From the NCBI RefSeq assembly GCF_017161325.1, contig NZ_CP045670.1:2039367-2103366 (forward strand): DNA of 64,000 bases, written 5' to 3'. Below, piece by piece: positions 9,397 through 18,335 of the stretch; the first letter of the stretch is position 1, and every line of letters starts with the position of its first letter. The stretch comes from Treponema pedis (GTDB taxonomy: Bacteria > Spirochaetota > Spirochaetia > Treponematales > Treponemataceae). The notes under the pieces are model-generated. The model was not told the DNA's origin, did not search any database, and worked only from the letters and a program-made list of their open reading frames with translations. Position numbers and translations under genes: made by a program.

Positions 9397-10689
9397 TTAA
9401 AGCAGCATTGCCGCAATTGTTCCGAAAATTATAAGAGGAATATTATAATGTAAAAAGGTCGGTATACAAGTGTCCCAAATATGGTCATGCTGACCGTCGG
9501 CATTTAAGCCCGCAGTAGGCCCCAAAGTGGAATCCGAAGCCGGAGAACCGGCATCGCCTAAGGCTCCCGCCGTTCCCAAAAGACAGGCAATTGCCGCAGG
9601 ACTGAAACCCAAAGCCATTCCCAAGGGGACGTAAATAGTTGCAATTACAGGAATTGTTCCGAACGAAGTTCCTATACCCATAGTAATACCCAGTCCGATT
9701 AAAAGCATAATAACGGCACCTATCAACTTATTGCCGCCTATAATATTTGCACTGGAAATTACAAGAGAATCTACGGCCTTGGTAGCCTTAATTACTTCCG
9801 CAAAACCGGCTGCAACAAGCATAACAAAAGCGATAAAACCCATAAGTTTAATTCCCTGGGCCATGGTTTCATCGGCATCTTTTACTTTTATAACGCGGGT
9901 AACAAGCAATATTAAAATTCCCATAAGACCTCCAAGCGGCATTGAACCGGAAAGTATTTGCACTACAAAGGCCGTAACTATAGCTAAAAGAGTAAACCAT
10001 TCCCTCGAAGTAAATTTTATATCTTTATTTACCTCCGAAACGTTTTCAACCTGTTTATATTCGCGCGGTTTTTTATACGAAAAAAATACGGCTATAAACA
10101 ATCCCAAAATCATTCCCGCACTCGGAATAATCATAGCCTTCCAAACATCGGTTTTTTCAAAACTGAGTCCGTTTTGGCTCATAGAATTTGCAATAATTCC
10201 ATGAAAAATAAGACCGAATCCCGCAGGAAAGGCAACATATGGCCATTTTACCGAAAAAGTTAAACCGCAAGCCATTGCCCTTCTGTCAAGTTTCATTTTA
10301 TTCATTACTACCAAAAGCGGAGGTATTAAGATAGGAATGTATGCAATGTGAATGGGTATTGCATTTTGCGAAAAACAGCCCAAAAATGCAATAATTAAAA
10401 CAAAAACGGCTCTTTTATTGTTTAAATGTTTTGATAATTTTACCGCCAATAACTCTACAATTGAAGTTTGAGTTATAGCCGCCGCCAAGGTCCCCAAAAG
10501 AATATAGGATAACGCCGTTTCCGCATTATTCCCCATTCCGGAAATAAGGGTTTTAAGGGTAGTACTAAGCCCCAAACCGCCTACCAAGCCTCCTATTATG
10601 CCTGAAATCATAATAGCGATTAAGATATTGATTTTTAAAAGACATAACACCGTCATTATAATAACGGCTACAATAACAGGATTGAACAT
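9397..10689 (-). CDS. Na+/H+ antiporter family (NhaC/YuiF-like) membrane transporter
   Basis: 430 residues, almost all hydrophobic, with about 11-12 predicted membrane helices and a central hydrophilic loop (KKPREYKQVENVSEVNKD). Repeated motifs such as GCFSQNAIPIHIAYIPILIPP and TAGALGDAGSPASDSTLGPT are typical of the NhaC/ion-transporter superfamily and especially YuiF-like members, which are annotated as Na+/H+ antiporters or putative amino-acid transporters. It sits in the inner membrane. No neighbour points to a substrate. The ATG has AGGAGG-like CCTCC on the complement just upstream. Superfamily sure, substrate open. Confidence 0.85.
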   Translation of the reverse strand: MFNPVIVAVIIMTVLCLLKINILIAIMISGIIGGLVGGLGLSTTLKTLISGMGNNAETALSYILLGTLAAAITQTSIVELLAVKLSKHLNNKRAVFVLIIAFLGCFSQNAIPIHIAYIPILIPPLLVVMNKMKLDRRAMACGLTFSVKWPYVAFPAGFGLIFHGIIANSMSQNGLSFEKTDVWKAMIIPSAGMILGLFIAVFFSYKKPREYKQVENVSEVNKDIKFTSREWFTLLAIVTAFVVQILSGSMPLGGLMGILILLVTRVIKVKDADETMAQGIKLMGFIAFVMLVAAGFAEVIKATKAVDSLVISSANIIGGNKLIGAVIMLLIGLGITMGIGTSFGTIPVIATIYVPLGMALGFSPAAIACLLGTAGALGDAGSPASDSTLGPTAGLNADGQHDHIWDTCIPTFLHYNIPLIIFGTIAAMLL

Positions 10690-10843
10690 AAAATACCTCC
10701 TAAGGGTTTAATGTTAATATAATGCTAGCACAGGAATTTATACCTGTCAAGATTTTATTTTTAAATTTCATAAAAAAATATAGAATTTTCCCTTAACTCA
10801 AGTGAAACTGAATTTTGCCGAAATAAAATAAAGGAGAAAAAAA

Positions 10844-11287
10844 ATGCTTCATAAGATTATTTTTCAAGATAATTTATTCCAGATAACAAGAATGCTGGAT
10901 ACCGTAAGAGACGGAATGCGTCTCGATTTGGCTCAAGACATTTTCAGTAAAAAATTCATACACGATATTTTATTTTTTGATTCGGCTTTACAAAAACTTT
11001 TTAATCAAATTGAGCCTCAATCGCATCTTCCTGACTATATGGATTCTATGCACTGTCTATATTTTTGTATGGCAAAATATATAAACTTGCTTCAAGTTAT
11101 TTTAACCGAAAAAAAAGCGGCCGAGTTTTTAAACGGCTGCGATATCGAAAATTTGGAAAATATTTGGAAAACTCATAAAGACTTAATCGATAAAATAAAT
11201 ATAGACGTAGACGATACGGAAGTACACAGCGAATCTTATAATATGGTTTCGCAAAACGAGCTTTCCGAATTATTTAATTTTAATTAA
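10844..11287 (+). CDS. Conserved-looking hypothetical protein, 147 residues
   Basis: A soluble, mainly alpha-helical, acidic protein with no signal peptide or membrane segment. Cysteines in MDSMHCLYFC and LNGCD are scattered and form no metal motif. A good Shine-Dalgarno (AAAGGAGA) precedes the ATG, and codon use matches the neighbours, so the gene is real. It lies 15 bp before the rsmD start and is probably co-transcribed with it. I do not recognise the family. Confidence 0.7.
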   Translation: MLHKIIFQDNLFQITRMLDTVRDGMRLDLAQDIFSKKFIHDILFFDSALQKLFNQIEPQSHLPDYMDSMHCLYFCMAKYINLLQVILTEKKAAEFLNGCDIENLENIWKTHKDLIDKINIDVDDTEVHSESYNMVSQNELSELFNFN

Positions 11288-11302
11288 TTTTTTTTTTACC
11301 TT

Positions 11303-11900
11303 ATGCGTATTACAGGCGGAATATTAAAAAAATAGAGTTGTAGTTTGTCCAAAGGGGATAATACGTCCTGCAATGGATAGAATGAGAGAATCTCTTTTTT
11401 CTATTTTGGGTGATTTAACGGGATTCTCATTTTTAGACCTTTTTACAGGCTCCGGGATTTGCGGGCTGGAAGCCTATTCCAGAGGGGCGTATCCCGTTTA
11501 TTTGGTAGAAAAAGACGGCGGAAAATTTCCCGTGCTTCTTAAAAACGCTTCAATGGCCGACAAAAAGCTGGAATGTAAAAAAATGCCTGTAGAGCTTTTT
11601 ATAAAGCGCTCAAAAATTTCTTTCGACATAATTTATATTGACCCCCCTTTTCCGTATAAATTTCACTTGGAATTATTGGAACAAATTGCGGAATCGGAGG
11701 TACTTAAAAAAGGCGGCTCGGTTTTAATTCACCGTCCTGCGGAAAAGGAATTACCCGAAATAATTACAGCCTTTAAGGACAAAAAAGAAGCGGACGGAAT
11801 AAGCCCGGAGGAAAAAACGGAAAACTGTCAATACCGTTTAGTTAAAAAGGATAAGCGTATTTACGGCCGCTCTATTGTAGACTTTTATATTAAAGAATAA
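11303..11900 (+). pseudogene. rsmD: 16S rRNA (guanine966-N2)-methyltransferase RsmD, frameshifted near its N terminus
   Basis: The true start is the ATG at 11303, giving MRITGGILK, the usual RsmD opening. A run of seven As (11326-11332) then shifts the frame into a TAG. With six As the reading continues NRVVVCPKGIIRPAMDRMRES and joins the long downstream frame, for 198 residues. That part has the SAM-binding motif FLDLFTGSGICGLEA and the catalytic IYIDPPFPY (variant of D/N-P-P-Y/F). The enzyme methylates G966 of 16S rRNA in the 30S subunit. If only the in-frame ATG at 11373 were used, the conserved first strand would be lost. One extra base is the whole defect, so a base-call error is likely. 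Confidence 0.85.
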
Positions 11901-11928
11901 TTTTTTTAATCCTACCCTTACAAGTCGC

Positions 11929-12984
11929 TTACACTCTGTCGTTTACCGAGGCAAGAACCGAATCGGCTAAGGTTAAATAAACCATAGCTTCAACTACCGG
12001 CACAATTCTCGGGAAAAGACAAACATCGTGCTCTCCTGTAACGGATAATTTTATTTTTTCTCCTTCGGAATTAAAAGCCGTTTGCTCTTTACGTATTGAA
12101 GGCGGAGCTTTTACCGAAAGCCTAAAAAAAATATTATCCTCCGAAATACCGCCCGATATTCCGCCTGAGTAATTTTTTCCGATTTTGTTGTTTTCGCTTG
12201 CGGTAAGAGATGCCGAAGCGAAACCGCCTCCTATTTCTACCCCCTTTACGGCACCTATAGACATAAGGGCTTGTGAAAGAACGGCATCAAGTTTATAAAA
12301 AACCGGTGAGCCCAAACCCTTGGGGACATTTAAAACCTCTGCCGATAAAACACAACCTGCGGAATCTCCTTCACGGGATAATTGTAAAAGTTTTTCCGAA
12401 ATATTTTCAGGTAAGGCGGAATTTTCAAAGACAGGAGAGGTTTTTATCCCCGCAATTTCCTCCGCCCAGATTTTTATTTCAGTCTTTTTTTGTCCCGTTT
12501 TTTCAAAATAAGAATTTAAAAAAGCCCGCGCACAAGCTCCTCCTATAACCCGCCCGACAGTTTCTCTGCCTGAAGCTCTCCCTCCTCCGCGGTAATCTCT
12601 AAAACCGTATTTTATTTCATAAGCATAATCGGCATGTCCCGGACGGTAAATATCTTTTAAGTTTTCATAATTTTTAAAAGAGGTTTCCTTATTTTTGACC
12701 AGCACCGCTATAGGAGAGCCGAGAGTTTTTTCCAGATAAACACCCGAAAGAATTTCGCAAAGGTCTTCTTCCGCACGGGTTGTAGAAAAAATATGAGCCG
12801 TTTTCACTTCTTTACCGCCGCGGAGTAAAGGAGAAGGCTTTCTTCTATTCAGTGCGCTTTGAATATCTTCATTCTTAAGAGGAACTCCGGCAGGGCAACC
12901 GTCAATTACCGCCCCTACTCCCAAGCTCCTGCTTTCACCGAAAGTCGTAACCGTAAAAAAACGGCCGAATGAATTCGCTCCCAT
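11929..12984 (-). CDS. aroC: Chorismate synthase
   Basis: 351 residues. It converts 5-enolpyruvylshikimate-3-phosphate to chorismate using reduced FMN, the last step of the shikimate pathway. Signatures present are GESRSLGVGAVIDGCPAG at the N terminus, RPGHADYAYEIKYGFRDYRGGGRASGRET in the middle (with the conserved RASGRETVGRV), and GEHDVCLFPRIVPVVEAM near the end. The length is family-normal. The ATG is preceded by GGGAG. The stop lies 28 bp from the convergent rsmD stop. It pairs functionally with the fused aroDE at 45618. Confidence 0.96.
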   Translation of the reverse strand: MGANSFGRFFTVTTFGESRSLGVGAVIDGCPAGVPLKNEDIQSALNRRKPSPLLRGGKEVKTAHIFSTTRAEEDLCEILSGVYLEKTLGSPIAVLVKNKETSFKNYENLKDIYRPGHADYAYEIKYGFRDYRGGGRASGRETVGRVIGGACARAFLNSYFEKTGQKKTEIKIWAEEIAGIKTSPVFENSALPENISEKLLQLSREGDSAGCVLSAEVLNVPKGLGSPVFYKLDAVLSQALMSIGAVKGVEIGGGFASASLTASENNKIGKNYSGGISGGISEDNIFFRLSVKAPPSIRKEQTAFNSEGEKIKLSVTGEHDVCLFPRIVPVVEAMVYLTLADSVLASVNDRV

Positions 12985-13084
12985 AAAAAAATCTCCCGTA
13001 TTAAAAAACTTACAGTAAACCTTTATATCATATTTTTAAATTATATGGAAGGTTTTAAATTATTCCGACTGAAAAAGCTTTATC

Positions 13085-13113
13085 TTGACAAAAAATAAAT
13101 ATAATTTTACTAT
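13085..13113 (+). promoter_or_regulatory. Consensus promoter driving the structured leader and TetR gene
   Basis: TTGACA (13085-13090), 17-bp spacer, TACTAT (13108-13113). Transcription would start near 13120 and give a leader of about 320 nt before the TetR start, containing two structured repeat units. Confidence 0.75.
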
Positions 13114-13140
13114 ACATAAAACATATAATTTTAACCTCAT

Positions 13141-13257
13141 GAGTTTGCTTCGCAAACTCCTTATTGTATGCCGTTTCTCATTGTATTACGAAACGGCGGA
13201 AATTCATCAATGCTCGATTTTTAAAAATGTCTTGCGCTTGATGAATTTAAACGGAGG
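13141..13257 (+). repeat. Structured repeat, TetR locus, unit 1 (hairpins B, core, C)
   Basis: Contains in order: hairpin B GAGTTTGCTTCGCAAACTC (13141-13159, 8-bp stem), core hairpin GCCGTTTC/GAAACGGC (13170-13177 with 13190-13197), and hairpin C AATTCATCAA/TTGATGAATT (13201-13210 with 13238-13247). It ends in GGAGG at 13253-13257. A 42-codon frame from ATG 13139 crosses the unit but is not kept in other copies. Confidence 0.85.
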
Positions 13258-13261
13258 CTTA

Positions 13262-13416
13262 TTTTAGACAATGCAGATAGCATTGTCTAAAAACGCTGTC
13301 GAGTTTGCTTCGCAAACTCCTTATTGTATGCCGTTTCTCATTGCATTGCGAAACGGCCGAAATTCATCAATGCTCGATTTTTGATAAAATCTGCGCTTGA
13401 TGAATTTATTTGGAGG
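13262..13416 (+). repeat. Structured repeat, TetR locus, unit 2 (hairpins A, B, core, C)
   Basis: Starts with hairpin A, a perfect 13-bp stem (13262-13274 with 13280-13292, TTTTAGACAATGC and its complement). The same B hairpin follows at 13301-13319, exactly 160 bp after unit 1, then the core hairpin and hairpin C. It ends in GGAGG at 13412-13416, close to the TetR start. Confidence 0.85.
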
Positions 13417-13443
13417 TTATGATGTCTATTTCGGGAGAGATTT

Positions 13444-14016
13444 GTGCAGGTACTAAAAGAAAAAGTAAAGAATAAAATATTTTCAGCAGCGGAAGAAATC
13501 TTTTATGAAAAAGATTACCGCAGTGCAAAACTTACGGATATTGCCGAAAGAGCCGAAGTACCGGTAGCTTTAATTTATACTTATTTTAAAAATAAAGAAG
13601 TTCTTTTTGATTCCGTAGTTAATTCCGTATACATATCTTTTTCGGAAGCAATCAATGCGGAAGAAGCCGAAACGGCAGGTACGGCTTTAAAACGCTTTGA
13701 AGATGCCGGTGAAAAATATTTACATGAGCTTTTAAAGAATCACAAACGGCTTGTTATTCTTATGGATAAAAGTGCAGGCACAAAACACGAAAAGGCCAAA
13801 GAAAAGCTGGTAAAACAATTGGAACGTCATATAAAAAAAATGGGCATAAAAAGATTGTCCGAAAAAAAATACGACCCCATATTGATACATATACTCGCAA
13901 ACAATTATACCGAAGGCTTATTGGAAATCGCCCGTCATTACGAAGGTGAAAAACGGGCAAAAGAAATCTTAACTCTTATGAATCAATGTTATTATAAGGG
14001 TGTGGAATCATTATAA
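13444..14016 (+). CDS. TetR/AcrR-family transcriptional regulator
   Basis: 190 residues. The N-terminal helix-turn-helix is KNKIFSAAEEIFYEKDYRSAKLTDIAERAEVPVALIYTYFKNKEVLF, the standard TetR pattern; the C-terminal helical ligand domain is not recognisable to a ligand class. The start is GTG at 13444 with GGGAGAG at 13433-13439; no in-frame ATG precedes it. It is the first gene of a block with an ABC half transporter and an ECF importer. Two near-identical 18-bp palindromes at those promoters (14131 and 16054) are its likely operators. Its own leader holds two structured repeat units, so translation or elongation may also be controlled. Family certain; targets inferred from context. Confidence 0.88.
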   Translation: MQVLKEKVKNKIFSAAEEIFYEKDYRSAKLTDIAERAEVPVALIYTYFKNKEVLFDSVVNSVYISFSEAINAEEAETAGTALKRFEDAGEKYLHELLKNHKRLVILMDKSAGTKHEKAKEKLVKQLERHIKKMGIKRLSEKKYDPILIHILANNYTEGLLEIARHYEGEKRAKEILTLMNQCYYKGVESL

Positions 14017-14103
14017 TTATAAAAAATATTTAAAACCGCCCGTAAAACCCGGTAAATTTTTAAGTGTGGTTTAAATATTTCAATTTATATTTGTATCCGA
14101 TAC

Positions 14104-14132
14104 TTGACAAAAACGTCGTATTCATTTAATAT
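14104..14132 (+). promoter_or_regulatory. Promoter of the ABC half transporter
   Basis: TTGACA (14104-14109), 17-bp spacer, TAATAT (14127-14132). It is identical in both hexamers and spacing to the ECF promoter at 16045. Confidence 0.8.
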
Positions 14133-14148
14133 TGAATATATATTCAAT
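14131..14148. promoter_or_regulatory. Perfect 18-bp palindrome, likely TetR operator O1
   Basis: ATTGAATATATATTCAAT is its own reverse complement. It begins in the -10 and covers the expected start point, where a bound repressor would block initiation. Confidence 0.7.
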
Positions 14149-14161
14149 TAAGAGGAAGACT

Positions 14162-15908
14162 ATGCAAAAAATTTCCAATGAAGAAAGGCTTTTTCGGAAA
14201 AGCGTTATCGGAAAAAACGGAGCGGTAAATACATTATTGGTATTTAAAATTATCTTCGATTTAATTCCGCAAGTGTTGCTTGTATATATGATAAGGGGTT
14301 TAGCGGAAAAAAACTTTTCACAAAAACCGCTTATCGGTACGGGAGTTATAATGACGGCCTGTTTCGCATTAAAAGAAATATGTAATTATCTTTCCGTACG
14401 GTTTGCCCATGATAAAGCATACGGGTCTCTTACAGAACTGAGACTGCGCATTATAGAACATTTAAAAAAATTACCGCTAGGTTTTTTTAAAGAACACAGT
14501 GCCGGAGAACTTACCAATATCATACAGCATGATGTGGATCAGGCGGAAATCTATCTTGCACACGGATTACCTGAAATTATGTCGGCAATTCTAATGCCTC
14601 TACTTATCTTTTGTGCAATGTTTTTTGTGCATTGGAAACTGGCACTTGTAATGATAACAGGAGTACCGCTGATGTTTTTAGTTAAAACGCTTTCGGCCAA
14701 AGCAATGACGGAAGGATTTCGAAAATATTTTACACACGAAAGCAAGATGCGGGAAGAGCTTATGGAATATGTAAAGAATATTTCCGTTATCAAGGCCTTT
14801 GCAAAAGAAGAAACCGTGAGCGGAAAAACTCTGAAAACCGCACGTGAATATGTGCACTACGTAAAAAAAAGTATGGGAACGGTTACAGTTCCGATGGGTT
14901 TAATCGATATTTTTATGGAATCGGGTGTAGTTATGGTAATGATTACAGGTTCGCTTCTCCTTATAAAGGGAATGATTGATATGTCTAATTTTATTCTTGC
15001 CGTTATTTTATCGGCAGCCTTTACCGCCGCAATCGGTAAAACCGCAACATTGCAGCACTTTTCCGTCGTATTCGATGAAACCGTAAAAAGTATCGGAAAA
15101 ATCCTTTTTACTCCGCTTCCTAAAAATAAAAAATACGATTCTTTAAAAACGGGAGATATTGTATTTGAAAACGTATCATTTGAATATAAAAAAGACGGCT
15201 TTAAATTGGACGGAATAAACTTGACGATAAAAGAAAATTCTCTTACCGCTTTTGCAGGAGCTTCCGGCTGCGGGAAAAGTACTGCAGCCAATCTTTTAAT
15301 GGGATTTTGGCAGCCGGATTCAGGTTCCGTCACCATAGGCGGAAATGATATTTCTCAATACAGTCAGGAAAGCATATCGGAATTGATAGGAAGTGTCCAG
15401 CAAGATATTATTCTTTTTAATGCAAGCATTTTCGATAATATCGCTATCGGCAAAACAGGTGCCACAGAAAAAGAAATTATAGACGCCGCAAAAAAAGCCC
15501 GTATACATGATTTTATCCGTACGCTGCCGCAAGGTTATGATACGGTATGCGGCGAAATGGGCGTTAAACTTTCAGGAGGAGAAAAACAGCGTATTTCCAT
15601 TGCGCGTATGATTTTAAAAAATGCACCGATTTTGATTTTAGATGAAGCTATGGCGGCCGTTGACAGTGAAAATGAACGGCTCATAAGTGAAGCGGTTGAA
15701 GAATTACGCAAAAATAAAACCGTCATAACTATTGCTCATCATTTAAACACAATTATAAACGCAGACCAAATTGTTGTAATGGATAATGGAAAAAATTATT
15801 GATATGGGAAAACATAATGAATTGCTTGACCGATGTGTCTTTTACAAAAATATGACGGAAGCCCAAAATAAAGTTGATAAATGGAATATCAATCAGTATA
15901 TATGCTAA
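14162..15908 (+). pseudogene. ABC transporter half-molecule (membrane domain + ATPase), frameshifted at the C terminus
   Basis: Start ATG 14162 with AGAGGAAG upstream. An N-terminal exporter-fold membrane domain (about residues 20-310, six helices) is followed by an ATPase domain: Walker A GASGCGKST near residue 370, signature LSGGEKQRIS near 470, and Walker B ILILDEAMAAVD. A run of six As (15790-15795) shifts the frame to a stop at 15802. With five As it continues GKIIDMGKHNELLDRC to TAA at 15908, giving 581 residues. Only the last 35 or so residues are affected, so a truncated protein might still work. Single half transporters next to an ECF importer resemble the YbtPQ/Irt-like iron-siderophore importers described in other bacteria. 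That role is inference; drug or lipid export is the alternative. Confidence 0.85.
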
Positions 15909-16044
15909 CGGCTTCTTCATAATATAACGGATAAGGACTTCGACAAAAATGAGGTTTCTTTGCAATACTTGTAGGTACTTTCTAAAATTTATTTAATCAA
16001 CGGTATGCAGTCATTACGGATTAAAACATTTTTGTATGCCCCGC

Positions 16045-16073
16045 TTGACAAAAATTGAATAAATATTTAATAT
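16045..16073 (+). promoter_or_regulatory. Promoter of the ECF importer operon
   Basis: TTGACA (16045-16050), 17-bp spacer, TAATAT (16068-16073). Confidence 0.8.
16054..16071. promoter_or_regulatory. Likely TetR operator O2 inside the ECF promoter
   Basis: ATTGAATAAATATTTAAT matches O1 at 16 of 18 positions and lies between -35 and -10. A weaker third match (12/18) begins at 16072. Confidence 0.65.
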
Positions 16074-16104
16074 TGAATTATAATTTAGTTTTATTGAGGC
16101 CGGT

Positions 16105-17622
16105 ATGATTTCACTTAAAAATGTTTTTTATAAAACGGGGTCAGGGATTCCTATTTTACAAAATATAAATCTCGGAATAAAACAGGGAGAATTTGTGTTA
16201 ATTACAGGCAAAAGCGGCTCCGGAAAGAGTACGCTCGGCTCCGTTATTAACGGCTTGATTCCTCATTATTACGGCGGCGTTTTTTCGGGAAACGCAATAC
16301 TTGACGGCAAAGACACACGGGAAATGAGCCTTTTTGACATCGGAAAAACGGCAGGTACGGTATTTCAAGAGCCGAGAAGCCGCTTTTTTATGACCGATAC
16401 GTTTAATGAAGTTGCCCTGGCCTGTACTGCAATGCAATTACCGCGGGAAGAAATTATTAAAAGAATTGAAAAAACTTTTATAAAATTCAATATTGAAAAC
16501 TTAAAGCATAAAAGTATTTTTAACCTTTCAAGCGGAGAAAAACAAAAAATTGCAATAGCCTCCTGCTGCGCAACGGCTCCCAAAATACTTATCTTTGATG
16601 AACCGTCCGCCAACCTCGATATAAAATCTATTTTTGAACTGAAAGAAATAATAAAGGAATTAAAACGGGAAGGAAAAACGCTTATCGTTTTGGAACACCG
16701 TCTGTTTTACTTGGCTGATTTATTTGACCGAATGATTTATTTAAACAACGGAAGCATTGTAAAAACGTTTAATAATGAGCAAGCGAAAAAATTAACCGAT
16801 ACCGATTACCTTAAAATGCGGCTAAGAAGTTTTTCACTTAACACACTTTTAACGCGGAGTAAAGAAAAAGAAGAGCGAGAAATATTTCAAAAAAATATTA
16901 CAAATCTTCCGGACTTACCTTATTTTGAAATACAAAAGATTTCATTTTCCCGCGGTAAGAGGAATCGTAAAATCGAAATACTGTCAGGTATATCGTTAAA
17001 AGCTCAAAGCGGAGAAATTATCGGCATCGTCGGAGAAAACGGAGCGGGCAAAACAACTTTGGCAAAACTTTGTGCGGGGTTATTAAAAGAAGAATCCGGA
17101 AGCGTTTTACTCCGCGGTAAAACACTTCCTGCAAAAAAACGTTTGGGAAAAATATATTTTGTTATGCAGGATTCCGATTATCAACTTTTTGCCTGTAGTG
17201 TATATGAAGAACTTTGTATCGGAAAATCGAATAAGGAAATAACCTCTGCGGAAAAAGAGCGCATTTTATCTTATCTTGAATTAACCGAATACAAAGAAAA
17301 ACATCCTGCAAGTTTATCACGCGGACAAAAACAGCGGCTCACCGTTGCGGGAGCATTACTGAGCAATTGCCCCGTACTTTTTTTTGACGAACCTACCAGC
17401 GGCTTGGATATGGGTTGTATGGAACTTATTTCAAACAGTATGATAAAACTTGCCGATGAGAATAAAATTATTTTTGTTATTTCGCACGATTATGAATTTT
17501 TATTGTCGGTATGTAAAAGAGTTATTCATATTTCAAACGGAACCGTTAAACAAGATTTTCAATTAACGGAGAATTCAAAATTACAATTATGGAATATTTT
17601 AAGCGGAGGACAATTTGAGTAA
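16105..17622 (+). CDS. ECF transporter energising ATPase, two ATP-binding domains fused (EcfA1A2 type)
   Basis: 505 residues holding two complete ABC ATPase domains in tandem. Domain 1 has Walker A GKSGSGKST (residues 35-43), signature LSSGEKQKIA and Walker B LIFDEP. Domain 2 has Walker A GENGAGKTT (about 310-318), signature LSRGQKQRLT and Walker B LFFDEPTSGLD. Most ECF systems use two separate subunits; the fused form is common with Trep_Strep-type S components. It powers the importer made with the next two genes from the cytoplasmic face. It overlaps ecfT by 8 bp and shares its promoter at 16045. Fully intact. Confidence 0.92.
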   Translation: MISLKNVFYKTGSGIPILQNINLGIKQGEFVLITGKSGSGKSTLGSVINGLIPHYYGGVFSGNAILDGKDTREMSLFDIGKTAGTVFQEPRSRFFMTDTFNEVALACTAMQLPREEIIKRIEKTFIKFNIENLKHKSIFNLSSGEKQKIAIASCCATAPKILIFDEPSANLDIKSIFELKEIIKELKREGKTLIVLEHRLFYLADLFDRMIYLNNGSIVKTFNNEQAKKLTDTDYLKMRLRSFSLNTLLTRSKEKEEREIFQKNITNLPDLPYFEIQKISFSRGKRNRKIEILSGISLKAQSGEIIGIVGENGAGKTTLAKLCAGLLKEESGSVLLRGKTLPAKKRLGKIYFVMQDSDYQLFACSVYEELCIGKSNKEITSAEKERILSYLELTEYKEKHPASLSRGQKQRLTVAGALLSNCPVLFFDEPTSGLDMGCMELISNSMIKLADENKIIFVISHDYEFLLSVCKRVIHISNGTVKQDFQLTENSKLQLWNILSGGQFE

Positions 17623-18334
17623 TAAGCTAACGAATACGCTGCAAATAGACCCGCGTGCCGGTCTTCTCATTGTATTTTTATTTGCTTTTACGGGACTTAC
17701 GGTAAATAAACCGCTAAGCTCTCATGTACTTGTTTTTTTCTGTGCATTGTATGTAATAAGTGTAAGGGCGTACAAGGCCTGTATCATATATACGCTTATA
17801 TACGTAATCATTTCATCGGCCATGTACTTTATTGCAATGATTCAAAATACGGCTGTTATACTGATGATTGTTTCTTTAAGTTATATTACTCAAAAGTTTA
17901 TCATTATGCTTATGGCGCTGGCCTTTTTAAAAAAGGCAACATCTATGCCGTATCTCATATCGGCAATGCAGGTTTTAAAGTTTCCTAATGTATTTTCAAT
18001 TCCGTTTATCGTTTCTTTAAGATACTTACCTACAATAAAAGAAGATTATCGGTGTTTAAAAGACAGTTTAAAAATACGCGGGATTTCAACTTCAGGTATA
18101 CAATTTTTTATTCACCCCATAAGAACCTTGGAACTTTTAATTGTTCCGATTTTGTTTAGAAGCGTACGTGCAGCGGAAGAATTGTCGGCTTCGGCATTAT
18201 TAAGAGGAATAGAAGAATTCAAACAAAGGACAAATCTCTATCCTTTAAAATTTAAAAGGACGGATTATGTATATACGGCTTCAGCAATAATTGTTGCAGT
18301 TGCAGTCTATTTTTTACAGTTTTGGAGGTTTTAA
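17615..18334 (+). CDS. ECF transporter transmembrane subunit EcfT
   Basis: 239 residues with about five to six membrane helices. The coupling region IKEDYRCLKDSLKIRGIST and AEELSASALLRGIEEF contains two x-R-G motifs, the usual contact points of EcfT with the ATPases. It starts with TTG at 17615 inside the end of the ATPase gene, so translation is coupled. Followed by a perfect GGAGG for the S component. Confidence 0.9.
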   Translation: MSNKLTNTLQIDPRAGLLIVFLFAFTGLTVNKPLSSHVLVFFCALYVISVRAYKACIIYTLIYVIISSAMYFIAMIQNTAVILMIVSLSYITQKFIIMLMALAFLKKATSMPYLISAMQVLKFPNVFSIPFIVSLRYLPTIKEDYRCLKDSLKIRGISTSGIQFFIHPIRTLELLIVPILFRSVRAAEELSASALLRGIEEFKQRTNLYPLKFKRTDYVYTASAIIVAVAVYFLQFWRF

Positions 18335-18335
18335 T

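Noticed and set aside
9229-9453. A 74-codon plus-strand frame beginning MFKHEVKSTRALP
   Set aside because: No Shine-Dalgarno, runs into the antiporter gene on the other strand, and composition looks non-coding; no family features.
11373-11375. ATG 11373 as the real rsmD start
   Set aside because: It would drop the conserved MRITGG start and the RP-x-M-D-R-M-R-E lead-in, both of which are present upstream in shifted frame.
13085-13267. Small frame crossing repeat unit 1 (MSLLRKLLIVCRFSLYYE part)
   Set aside because: The frame is not kept in unit gamma and has no ribosome site; conservation follows hairpin pairing rather than codons.
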